Origin: Methanobacteriota archaeon
Lineage (GTDB): Archaea; Hydrothermarchaeota; Hydrothermarchaeia; Hydrothermarchaeales; JAADFM01
Length of the DNA stretch: 6,813 bases
NCBI GenBank assembly: GCA_013152845.1
Contig: JAADFM010000103.1
Location: 1 to 6,813, forward strand
Reading direction: 5' to 3'
Shown: positions 1 through 5,739 of the stretch, piece by piece
How the letters are laid out: every line of letters begins with the position of its first letter
Numbering within the stretch: position 1 is the stretch's first letter
Notes under the pieces: model-generated
The model's database searches: none
What the model saw: only the letters and a program-made list of their open reading frames with translations
Told to the model about the DNA's origin: nothing
Position numbers and translations under genes: made by a program

Positions 1-2
1 GC

Positions 3-1481
3 GACAAATTCATCTGGGGCTACATCGGCCCGGAGGTCAGCTACCTCATCTACGAGTACCTCTGGTACCCCATGACCTGGGGGGACAGGGCCACCGCCAC
101 GGTCTCCATAAAAGTGCCCGAGGGACTGACCGCGGTCTCGGTGGGCGAGCTTGTCCAGGAAGTCACCGAGGGTGGGCAGACCACCTTCACCTGGAGCACG
201 TCCCAGCCCTCCAGGGGGATATCCCTCGCAGTTGCTCATTATGTCCAGAAGAGCATACTCATCTACCCCTACCAGCTGACCGGGTCCTCCTACGGTCCCG
301 GCGGCCACGGGGCCTTCATACCCATCACGTGCTACCTCTTCCCCCAGGATGCCTCCAAGGCCGACAGCCTCCTTGAGAACACCGCCGAAATCCTGGAGAG
401 GTTCTCCCAGAAATTCGACGGCTACCCCTATGACGAGTTCAGGGTAGTGGAGATGCCCAGCTTCTTCTTCGGAGGCCATGGCGACCAGGGTTTCGTGATG
501 GTAAACTCGGTGGCCATCAACCTGGACTCAGAGGAATTCCTGGGTCACGAAATCGCCCACAACTGGTGGGGCTCCCTGGTCTTCGCCGAGGGCAGGCCGG
601 GGCTCAAATCCATCGGAAGCTACAAGCTGGCCGGGCCCAAGGAATCTAACCTCGATTATATGCCCACAAGCGAAAGCCACAACCTCTGGCTCCACGAGGG
701 GTTCGCAACCTACTCCGGCATCCTCTACCTCGAGGAGAGGTACGGCAGGGAGGCGATGCGGGATTCCCTGGACGCCAAGAGGGATGAGTACCTGGCCATG
801 AGGACCAAGTACGGGGACAGGCCCATCGCCCAGATGGAAGAGGAGTACAGCAAGGGGCTGTACCACGCCATCGTCTACAGCAAGGGCGCCTACGTCCTCC
901 ACATGCTGAGGTACGTGGTGGGTGAGAACGCCTTCTTCGACATCATGAACACCTACCAGGAAAGGTACAGGGAGAAGAGTGCCACCATCGACGATTTCCA
1001 GCAGGTCAGCGAGGAGGTGGCGGGAACGGACCTGGACTGGTTCTTCGACCAGTGGATACGCCAGGTGAGGCTGCCTGACTTCACTGTGGGCGGGGTGGAG
1101 GTGACAGATACCCCGACCGGCTACCGGGTGGAGGTGGAAATCCTCCAGACTGGCGATGTGGTCACCACACCCATGGACGTGACCCTCCACACCACGGGGG
1201 GAAAGCTGTCCAAGCGCGTATGGCTCCTAAACGACCGCAAGACCGTCACCTTCACCACCACGGCCGAGCCCCTCTATGTCGGGCTTGATGAAGGTGGCTG
1301 GCTCCTCGAATCCGATACCGGCAACAACGGGTACAGCCTGGACGGCCGGCTCCCTGGCAACCGGGTCCTGCCCGGCCTCACCGGTGAGACCGCCCTCCTG
1401 GCCTACATGGCCGCTGCGGGTCTCCTGCTCTTCTTCCTCAAACGGTCCCTGAGGCCTACCCCCAGAGAAAACTATATTTAA
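3..1481 (+). CDS. M1-family zinc metallopeptidase, membrane-anchored, 5' end outside window
   Basis: This is the C-terminal part of a gluzincin peptidase of the M1 (aminopeptidase N / leukotriene A4 hydrolase) family. The frame is open from base 3 through the first ATG at 72, and the residues before that Met (ending YEYLWYP) look like ordinary M1 sequence, so the true start lies upstream. Numbering from the Met at 72: HEIAH at 159-163 supplies two zinc ligands and the catalytic Glu, WLHEGFATY at 206-214 supplies the third ligand (E209), and Y269 in YSKG fits the catalytic tyrosine. A beta-rich region follows at about 335-405. A hydrophobic helix at about 440-456 followed by KRSLR suggests a C-terminal membrane anchor with the catalytic domain outside the cell. 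Two oddities: the GxMEN exopeptidase motif reads GGHGD (134-138), and 45 rather than the usual 18 residues separate HEIAH from E209. Substrate is unknown. The last codons double as the TATA box of the next gene. Confidence 0.9.
   Translation, partial: DKFIWGYIGPEVSYLIYEYLWYPMTWGDRATATVSIKVPEGLTAVSVGELVQEVTEGGQTTFTWSTSQPSRGISLAVAHYVQKSILIYPYQLTGSSYGPGGHGAFIPITCYLFPQDASKADSLLENTAEILERFSQKFDGYPYDEFRVVEMPSFFFGGHGDQGFVMVNSVAINLDSEEFLGHEIAHNWWGSLVFAEGRPGLKSIGSYKLAGPKESNLDYMPTSESHNLWLHEGFATYSGILYLEERYGREAMRDSLDAKRDEYLAMRTKYGDRPIAQMEEEYSKGLYHAIVYSKGAYVLHMLRYVVGENAFFDIMNTYQERYREKSATIDDFQQVSEEVAGTDLDWFFDQWIRQVRLPDFTVGGVEVTDTPTGYRVEVEILQTGDVVTTPMDVTLHTTGGKLSKRVWLLNDRKTVTFTTTAEPLYVGLDEGGWLLESDTGNNGYSLDGRLPGNRVLPGLTGETALLAYMAAAGLLLFFLKRSLRPTPRENYI
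1464..1480 (+). promoter_or_regulatory. Archaeal promoter (BRE + TATA) for the MBL-fold gene
   Basis: A purine-rich BRE-like stretch (agagaaaa, 1464-1471) is followed by ctatattta (1472-1480). The box centre lies about 27 bases before the ATG at 1503, so transcription is predicted to begin at or next to the start codon, giving a leaderless mRNA. The box overlaps the stop codon of the peptidase gene. This is inferred from sequence and spacing only. Confidence 0.65.
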
Positions 1482-1502
1482 TCCCCGGGCATATTGGCCC
1501 CC

Positions 1503-2312
1503 ATGAAAGTCATCTTTCTGGGAACCGGCGGGGGCCGGTGGGTCACCCTGACCCAGAGGCTCAGGACCGGGGGGTTCAGAATCCACGGAACCGCCAACAT
1601 CCACGTGGACCCCGGGCCGGGAGCCCTCCTGGGTCTGCGGGACTTCGGCGTGCCCTTTTCCAAGACCGATGCCCTGGTTGTGACCCACTGCCATCCCGAC
1701 CACTACACCGATTCCGAGGTGCTCATCGAGGCCATGACCAACGGGGCCACCCTCACCCGGGGGACCCTCCTGGCCAGCGAGAGCGTCGTCAGGGGCTGGG
1801 AGGACCTCGGGCCCGCCATCTCCAGGCACCACCTCTCGAGAGTCGAGAACCTCGTTGTGATGGCAGGGGGCAGACAGGCGCAGTTCCACGGCACCAGGAT
1901 GGAAGGCCTGCCCGCCCACCACCGGGACCCCACGACCTTCGGGTTCAGGCTCCAGATGGACGGCAGCACCATATCCTACACATCGGACACAAGCTACAAA
2001 AAGGGGCTGGCCGAGGGCTACAAGGACAGCCGGGTCCTCATCCTCAACGTCATCAGGCCCGGCAGGGACAGGATACCCTTCCACCTCTGCACCGAGGACG
2101 CCGTCAAGATCATAAGCGAGGTCGAGCCCGAGCTGGCGGTCATCAACCACTTCGGGATGAAGATGGTGGACGTGGCAGGGAAGGAGGCCGCCAGGGTCAG
2201 GAGGGAGACCGGGGTGAAGACCGTGGCCGCCACCGACGGCATGGAAATCGACATCCGAAAAGACATAAATATCGGAAAGCGGCTAACCCATGGCCAGACC
2301 AGACTTGTCTGA
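1503..2312 (+). CDS. Metallo-beta-lactamase-fold metal-dependent hydrolase (RNase Z-like order)
   Basis: A 269-residue MBL-fold hydrolase. Visible motifs are the N-terminal strand and glycine turn (MKVIFLGTGGG, 1-11), VDPGPGAL (35-42), the metal signature HCHPDH (62-67), then H140, D162 (in YTSDTSY) and H216 (in INHFG). This is the full set of ligands for a two-zinc site, so the enzyme should be active. The motif order resembles RNase Z/ElaC and related phosphodiesterases. It is somewhat shorter than many RNase Z proteins, and I see no diagnostic tRNA-binding arm, so the substrate is open. The ATG at 1503 is preferred over an in-frame TTG at 1494 because MKVIFLGTG is a typical start of the fold and the upstream TATA box places transcription start there. 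The 3' end overlaps valS by 23 bases and contains the valS promoter, so a functional link to translation is possible but unproven. Confidence 0.85.
   Translation: MKVIFLGTGGGRWVTLTQRLRTGGFRIHGTANIHVDPGPGALLGLRDFGVPFSKTDALVVTHCHPDHYTDSEVLIEAMTNGATLTRGTLLASESVVRGWEDLGPAISRHHLSRVENLVVMAGGRQAQFHGTRMEGLPAHHRDPTTFGFRLQMDGSTISYTSDTSYKKGLAEGYKDSRVLILNVIRPGRDRIPFHLCTEDAVKIISEVEPELAVINHFGMKMVDVAGKEAARVRRETGVKTVAATDGMEIDIRKDINIGKRLTHGQTRLV
2256..2272 (+). promoter_or_regulatory. Archaeal promoter for valS inside the upstream coding region
   Basis: A purine-rich cgaaaag (2256-2262) precedes cataaatat (2264-2272), whose centre is about 22 bases before the ATG at 2290. It lies wholly within the 3' coding part of the MBL-fold gene. 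The spacing predicts a leaderless or near-leaderless valS transcript and supports 2290 over the later ATG at 2326. Inferred from sequence only. Confidence 0.55.
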
Positions 2313-3519
2313 ACAGGCGGTTGAAATGGCTTATGATCACAGAGTTGCAGAGGAGAAATGGCAGAAGAAGTGGGAGGAGTGGGGGATCTACCGCTTCGAC
2401 CCCGAATCCGACAGGCCCGTCTACTCCATAGACACGCCCCCGCCCACGGTCTCCGGCGCCATGCACCTGGGCCACGCCTTCTCCTACTCCCAGATGGACT
2501 TCGTTGCCAGGTACAAACGCATGCGGGGCCACAACCTCTTCTACCCCTTCGGCACCGACGACAACGGCCTGCCCACCGAGCGCCTCATCGAAAGCATCAA
2601 GGGCGTCAAGGCCACCGAGATGGACCGGATGGAGTTCATCCAGCTCTGCCTTTCCACCCTGGAGGAGATACGGCCAGAGTTCGTCCAGGGATGGAAGGAT
2701 ATCGGCATCTCCGCCGACTGGGGGCTCTACTATTCCACCATCGACGACCACTGCCGCAGGATTTCCCAGAAGTCCTTCCTGGAGCTCTACAGGATGGGGA
2801 GGGAGTACCGCAAGGAGACCCCCTTTGTCTGGTGCCCCACCTGCCAGACCGCCATCGCCCAGGTGGAGATGGAGGACCGGGAGATAAAGTCAAGCTTCAA
2901 CGACATCGTCTTCAGACTCGAGGACGGCTCAAGCCTTGTCATCGCCACCACCCGGCCCGAGATGCTTCCGGCCTGTGTTGCCGTCTTCGCCCACCCCGAG
3001 GACGAGAGGTACAGACACCTCTTCGGCAGTAAGGCCAGGGTGCCGGTATTCGATTTCGAGGTGCCCATCCTCCCGGACGAGAAGGCCGACCCCGGGAAGG
3101 GTACCGGCATCGTGATGTGCTGCACCTTCGGGGACATGACGGACATCGAGTGGTACCTGGAGCACAATCTGCCCTTAAAAGAGGCCATCACCCCCGACGG
3201 CAGGATGACAGAACTTGCCGGAAAATACCAGGGGATGACCATAAAAGAGGCCAGGGAGAGAATCATCCGGGACATGGAAGAGGCCGGGCTCCTTGTGGGG
3301 TCCCGGGACATCACGCACCACGTCAACGTCCACGAGCGCTGCGGCACCGAGATCGAGATTCTCAACACCAAACAGTGGTTCATCCGCTACCTGGACTTAA
3401 AAGAGGAGTTCCTCAAGGCAGGGCGGGAGATAAAATGGTTCCCGGAGCACATGCGCAACCGCTACGACAACTGGGTTCACGGCCTGCGCTGGGACTGGTG
3501 CATCTCCCGCCAGAGGTAA
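2290..3519 (+). CDS. valS: valS fragment 1: HIGH motif, zinc site and editing domain
   Basis: The first open stretch encodes 409 residues with the ATP-binding HLGH motif, the first zinc-type pair WCPTC and the complete CP1 editing domain that in this family hydrolyses mischarged Thr-tRNA-Val. It ends in WDWCISRQR followed at once by TAA. That stop is created by the 7-bp tandem duplication; with one copy the reading continues YFGVPFPVWYC, the expected ValRS continuation. On its own the fragment lacks KMSKS and the anticodon-binding domain, so it could not aminoacylate. Confidence 0.85.
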   Translation: MARPDLSEQAVEMAYDHRVAEEKWQKKWEEWGIYRFDPESDRPVYSIDTPPPTVSGAMHLGHAFSYSQMDFVARYKRMRGHNLFYPFGTDDNGLPTERLIESIKGVKATEMDRMEFIQLCLSTLEEIRPEFVQGWKDIGISADWGLYYSTIDDHCRRISQKSFLELYRMGREYRKETPFVWCPTCQTAIAQVEMEDREIKSSFNDIVFRLEDGSSLVIATTRPEMLPACVAVFAHPEDERYRHLFGSKARVPVFDFEVPILPDEKADPGKGTGIVMCCTFGDMTDIEWYLEHNLPLKEAITPDGRMTELAGKYQGMTIKEARERIIRDMEEAGLLVGSRDITHHVNVHERCGTEIEILNTKQWFIRYLDLKEEFLKAGREIKWFPEHMRNRYDNWVHGLRWDWCISRQR

Positions 3520-3525
3520 GAGGTA
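3512..3525 (+). repeat. 7-bp perfect tandem duplication disrupting valS
   Basis: The unit agaggta occurs twice back to back (3512-3518 and 3519-3525). Removing one unit restores the conserved ISRQRYFGVPFPVWYC without adding or losing a residue, so the second copy is the insertion. It creates an in-frame TAA at 3517-3519. Confidence 0.9.
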
Positions 3526-3532
3526 CTTCGGG

Positions 3533-4117
3533 GTGCCCTTCCCGGTGTGGTACTGCAGGGAGTGCGGCGAGATCAAACTGGCCGAGGAGGAGGACCTGCC
3601 GGTGGACCCACTGGTGGACTCCCCTAAGAGCCCCTGCGGGTGCGGCAGCACCGACTTCGAGCCTGAAAAGGACGTCCTGGACACCTGGGCCACCTCATCG
3701 CTGACCCCTGACCTGGCCATCGAACTCGTGGAGGACCCCGAGGTCCGAAAGAGGCTCTATCCCATGAGTCTCAGGCCCCAGGCACACGACATCATCACCT
3801 TCTGGTTATTCAACACCGTGGTCAAGGGGCTCTTCCACCACAAGGGCATCCCCTGGGAGAACACCATCATAAGCGGCTGGGCCCTGGACCCGGAGGGCAA
3901 GAAGATGTCCAAGTCCAAGGGCAACGTGGTGGAGCCCAGGGATGTCATCGAGAAATACTCGGCCGACGGGCTGAGGCTGTGGGCCGCCGGCTCCAAGCTC
4001 GGCGAGGACCTGCCCTTCAAGGAGAAGGACCTGGTCACCGCCAAGCGCTTCCTGACCAAGATGTGGAACGCCTCCCGCTTCGCCCTGCCCCAGCTGGAGG
4101 AACGGAACAAGGCCTGA
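3533..4117 (+). CDS. valS: valS fragment 2: second zinc region and KMSKS loop
   Basis: The second open stretch, shown from a GTG at 3533 though the homologous reading begins at 3524 (YFGVPF), encodes about 194 residues. It carries YCRECG and CGCG cysteine pairs, DVLDTWATSSLTP, the hydrophobic core of the Rossmann domain and KMSKSKGN, which contacts ATP in class I synthetases. It ends NKA-stop at TGA 4115-4117. Dropping one G from 4111-4112 instead gives NKPEELHPTDAW, which joins directly to fragment 3. No convincing independent ribosome-binding site or promoter is seen, so it is a piece of valS, not a separate gene. Confidence 0.8.
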   Translation: MPFPVWYCRECGEIKLAEEEDLPVDPLVDSPKSPCGCGSTDFEPEKDVLDTWATSSLTPDLAIELVEDPEVRKRLYPMSLRPQAHDIITFWLFNTVVKGLFHHKGIPWENTIISGWALDPEGKKMSKSKGNVVEPRDVIEKYSADGLRLWAAGSKLGEDLPFKEKDLVTAKRFLTKMWNASRFALPQLEERNKA

Positions 4118-4154
4118 GGAACTCCACCCCACCGATGCCTGGATCCTGGCCAAG

Positions 4155-4955
4155 ATGGAGAGGGTCGTGGAAGAAGCGACAGCTTTGTTCGAGGAGTACA
4201 AGTACTCCAAGGTTAAAAAGCTGGTGACCAACTTCTTCCTCCACGACTTCTGCGACGACTACCTGGAGATGTGCAAGTTCAGACTCTACAATCCCGAAAG
4301 ACACGGCGAGGAGAAGCGCAAATCCGCCCAGTTCGCCCTCTACACCGTGCTTTTGAACTCGTTGAAGATGATGGCCCCTTTCATCCCCTTCATCACAGAG
4401 GAGATATACCAGGGCTACTTCAGGGAGAGGGAGGGGTATAAGAGCATCCATGTCTCGCCGTGGCCCGAACCCGAGCCGGAGCTTGCCGTGGAGGGTGCGG
4501 AGGAGGCCGGGGACGTGGTGGCCTCGGTGGTCTCGGCCCTCAGGCGCTACAAGGCCGAGAAGGGGATGGCCCTGAACGCAAAACTGGCCGGGGTGGAGGT
4601 CTATTCCCCCGGGGAAATGGAAGCGGTCCTCCGGGAGGCAGAGGACACCATCGCAGGGACCATGAACATCGAGGTCCTCTCCATCAATACCGGCGAGGCA
4701 TCGACTGAGGAGAGGGTCACGGAAATCGTCCCGGACTACTCGAAAATCGGCCCTGAGTTCAAGGGGGATGCCAAGGCCGTTGTGGAGTACCTCAAGGGCG
4801 CCGACGGGCAGGAGCTGGAGGCCGCCCTAGTTCAGGTTCGAGGCCGCCGGCAGGGAGTTCGTGATAAGGCCCGAGCACATAAAAGAGATGAAAAAGGAGG
4901 TCCTCCTGGGAGGCAAGAAGGTGGACGTCATCGAGGTGGAGGGGACCGGAATTAA
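4155..4955 (+). CDS. valS: valS fragment 3: anticodon-binding domain
   Basis: The third open stretch begins at an internal Met. The same frame is open further upstream and encodes PEELHPTDAWILAK, which belongs to the synthetase. It contains the all-helical anticodon-binding domain (VEEATALFEEYKYSK, then MMAPFIPFITEEIYQGYF). The last residues, after ELEAAL near 4829, are a frameshifted arginine/glycine-rich tail that is not ValRS. The genuine C-terminus is in the next frame at 4831-4974 (FRFEAAGREF through VMVRG). An extra base at 4829 or 4830 explains the shift. Confidence 0.8.
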   Translation: MERVVEEATALFEEYKYSKVKKLVTNFFLHDFCDDYLEMCKFRLYNPERHGEEKRKSAQFALYTVLLNSLKMMAPFIPFITEEIYQGYFREREGYKSIHVSPWPEPEPELAVEGAEEAGDVVASVVSALRRYKAEKGMALNAKLAGVEVYSPGEMEAVLREAEDTIAGTMNIEVLSINTGEASTEERVTEIVPDYSKIGPEFKGDAKAVVEYLKGADGQELEAALVQVRGRRQGVRDKARAHKRDEKGGPPGRQEGGRHRGGGDRN

Positions 4956-4971
4956 GGTCATGGTGAGGGGC
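4955..4971 (+). repeat. Direct repeat, left copy (17 bp)
   Basis: The 17 bases aggtcatggtgaggggc are identical to those at 5708-5724. This copy encodes the last residues of the present ValRS (end of K, then VMVRG); the next three bases, just outside the repeat, are the TAG stop. The two copies bracket the toxin-antitoxin module. Confidence 0.9.
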
Positions 4972-4981
4972 TAGGGAAAAA

Positions 4982-5030
4982 ACAATTAATCTTTACAATG
5001 GTAAGGAATAATTGTAATGTAAGGGTAAAG
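4982..5030 (+). promoter_or_regulatory. Inverted repeats and promoter region of the toxin-antitoxin operon
   Basis: This AT-rich stretch carries several inverted pairs: acaatta (4982-4988) with taattgt (5009-5015), ttacaat (4993-4999) with attgtaa (5011-5017), and ctttac (4991-4996) with gtaaag (5025-5030). A weak TATA-like aataat (5007-5012) lies about 25 bases before the ATG at 5035 and overlaps the right arms. AbrB-type antitoxins usually bind such palindromes and repress their own operon, so this is a plausible operator; that role is inferred. Confidence 0.45.
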
Positions 5031-5034
5031 CAAA

Positions 5035-5287
5035 ATGTATGTAAAATCGAAAGTTACATCCAAATATCAAATCTCCTTACCAAAGGAGCTCAGGAATAAA
5101 TAAACTGGGCATAGAGAAGGGCGACGATATCATCTTCGAGGGACAGGACGATGAAGTCCGCCTCAGGGTTGAGAAGGCACCAGACCCGGTGGCCGTCCTG
5201 GAGGGTATCCTCGAGGGTGCCGATGTCAAGACCCTCAGAGAAAAGGCCGCATCAAAGATGCTCGCCAGGAAGCTGGGGATGGCATGA
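5035..5287 (+). pseudogene. AbrB/MazE-type antitoxin, broken by a 4-bp duplication
   Basis: A small swapped-hairpin AbrB-family DNA-binding protein, the expected antitoxin for the PIN toxin that follows. The start reads MYVKSKVTSKYQISLPKELR, a clear match to the family's N-terminal hairpin, then NK and TAA at 5101-5103 after 22 residues. Removing one of two tandem taaa units (5097-5104) continues as NKLGIEKGDDIIF, the classic RxKLGIxxGD core, and then to the TGA at 5285-5287, for 82 residues in all, a normal length. The C-terminal part (about 45-82), which in this family binds the toxin, is helical-looking and charged. The stop overlaps the toxin start as ATGA, so the pair should be translationally coupled. 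As written only a stub is made, leaving the toxin apparently unpaired. This is either real inactivation or a sequence error. Confidence 0.8.
5097..5104 (+). repeat. 4-bp tandem duplication disrupting the antitoxin
   Basis: The unit taaa occurs twice in a row (5097-5100 and 5101-5104). One unit is sufficient to read RNKLGIEKGDD, the conserved AbrB spacing; the extra unit puts TAA in frame. Confidence 0.85.
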
Positions 5288-5709
5288 GGTTCCTTGATGT
5301 CGGCGTGCTCCTCTGTGTGGCCCTGAAACAGCCGCGGGAGCATTTCGAGGGTTGCAAAGACCTCCTTACCAGGCTGTCCCCGACTGCCGGGAAAGGGAAG
5401 AAAGAAAGGGTGGCAACCACCTTCCTCACCCCTGCAATCTTATACTTCATCCTGGAAAACCGGGAGGACCTCCCCAAGGAAAGGCTGACCCAGGCAATGA
5501 AGGCCGTCCAAGGCCTGAACATTAAAATCCTCCCCCTAAAGGACGGCAGGCTGGTGGAAAAGGCCGCGGTTTATGCCGAAAGATATGACATAGACTTTGA
5601 TGATGCCGTCAATGCCATCGTCATGGAAGAGAACGGTATAAAGGAGATTTATGCCCTGGACAGGGACTATGACAAACTGGAGTGGATAAGGAGGATAGTT
5701 CCTCAATAG
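5284..5709 (+). CDS. PIN-domain toxin (VapC-like ribonuclease)
   Basis: A 141-residue PIN-domain protein, the usual length for VapC toxins, which are Mg-dependent RNases acting on tRNA or rRNA. D5 in MRFLDVGVLL is the first acidic ligand, D107 in DFDDAV the third, and D126 and D128 in YALDRDYDKL complete the site. The second conserved acidic position, normally a Glu within the helix after the second strand, seems to be I52 in TPAILYFILE; E58 one helix turn or more away might substitute. Catalytic competence is therefore uncertain. The start overlaps the antitoxin stop by four bases (ATGA). The stop TAG uses the first two bases of the right-hand 17-bp repeat, so the gene fills the cassette to its edge. 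The RNA target cannot be told from sequence. Confidence 0.85.
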   Translation: MRFLDVGVLLCVALKQPREHFEGCKDLLTRLSPTAGKGKKERVATTFLTPAILYFILENREDLPKERLTQAMKAVQGLNIKILPLKDGRLVEKAAVYAERYDIDFDDAVNAIVMEENGIKEIYALDRDYDKLEWIRRIVPQ

Positions 5710-5724
5710 GTCATGGTGAGGGGC
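5708..5724 (+). repeat. Direct repeat, right copy (17 bp)
   Basis: Identical to 4955-4971. Its first two bases complete the toxin stop codon. Confidence 0.9.
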
Positions 5725-5733
5725 GGCATCTAG
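5710..5733 (+). pseudogene. valS: Displaced 3' remnant of valS
   Basis: Read in the frame that matches ValRS in the left repeat copy, this segment encodes VMVRGGI followed by TAG at 5731-5733. The last two residues and the stop lie beyond the repeat. It is best explained as the original valS 3' end pushed downstream by the inserted cassette. It has no start or ribosome-binding site of its own. Confidence is limited because the segment is short. Confidence 0.55.
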
Positions 5734-5739
5734 AGGGTG

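Larger units (their letters stand above)
2290..4974 (+). pseudogene. valS: Valyl-tRNA synthetase, interrupted by three net +1 insertions
   Basis: Class I aminoacyl-tRNA synthetase that charges tRNA-Val in the cytoplasm. Removing the apparent insertions gives one continuous protein of about 891 residues, normal for archaeal ValRS. Domains in order: HIGH-type motif HLGH (59-62); zinc-type WCPTC; the CP1 editing domain with ATTRPEMLPACVAVFAHPED and GTGIVMCCTFGD; WDWCISRQR; a second zinc region (YCRECG ... CGCG); DVLDTWATSSL; KMSKS (3902-3916, about residue 536); the helical anticodon-binding domain (LHPTDAWILAKMERVVEEA); and a C-terminal domain. The insertions are a 7-bp tandem duplication (3512-3525), one extra base near 4111-4112 and one extra base near 4829-4830. 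After the last one the correct frame runs FRFEAAGREF to the stop at 4972-4974. As written the gene would give only fragments. A cell needs ValRS, so either another copy exists or the insertions are sequence errors. The present C-terminus appears altered by insertion of the downstream toxin-antitoxin cassette. Confidence 0.9.
4972..5724 (+). mobile_element. Putative inserted toxin-antitoxin cassette (753 bp) at the 3' end of valS
   Basis: One 17-bp repeat copy plus the AbrB/PIN module occupy 753 bases between the two junctions. Deleting the segment rejoins valS as VMVRGGI-stop, directly upstream of the bioY promoter, which looks like an undisturbed ancestral arrangement. The left end of the segment is noticeably AT-rich compared with the surrounding genes. 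No integrase, transposase or terminal inverted repeat is present, so it cannot move by itself as seen. It could be the remnant of a larger element, a cassette mobilised in trans, or the product of recombination between short repeats. The interpretation is inference; the repeat and the displaced valS tail are seen directly. Confidence 0.55.

Noticed and set aside
1494..1505. TTG at 1494 as start of the MBL-fold gene
   Set aside because: It adds only three residues; the ATG at 1503 fits the conserved N-terminus and the promoter spacing.
1227..2150. Long open frame on the minus strand opposite the peptidase and MBL-fold genes
   Set aside because: Its translation is Pro/Gly/Val-rich low-complexity sequence with no family motif, while the plus strand here encodes two clear enzyme families. 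It is a shadow frame of GC-rich DNA.
2358..3032. Arg/His/Pro-rich open frame overlapping valS on the plus strand
   Set aside because: Composition is typical of an off-frame translation and the valS frame shows unmistakable synthetase motifs.
3512..3530. Intein or intron in valS
   Set aside because: The disruption is a 7-bp tandem copy with exact family sequence on either side; nothing large enough to be an intervening element is present.
4115..4117. TGA in valS as a selenocysteine codon
   Set aside because: Reading through TGA stays in the wrong frame and does not reach the downstream synthetase sequence; a frame change is needed.
4972..4974. TAG at the valS end as pyrrolysine read-through
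   Set aside because: What follows is AT-rich non-coding sequence with no ValRS-like continuation; the GGI tail is found only after the distant repeat copy.
4972..5724. Standard insertion sequence
   Set aside because: No transposase frame and no terminal inverted repeats are visible, and a 17-bp repeat is longer than usual target duplications.
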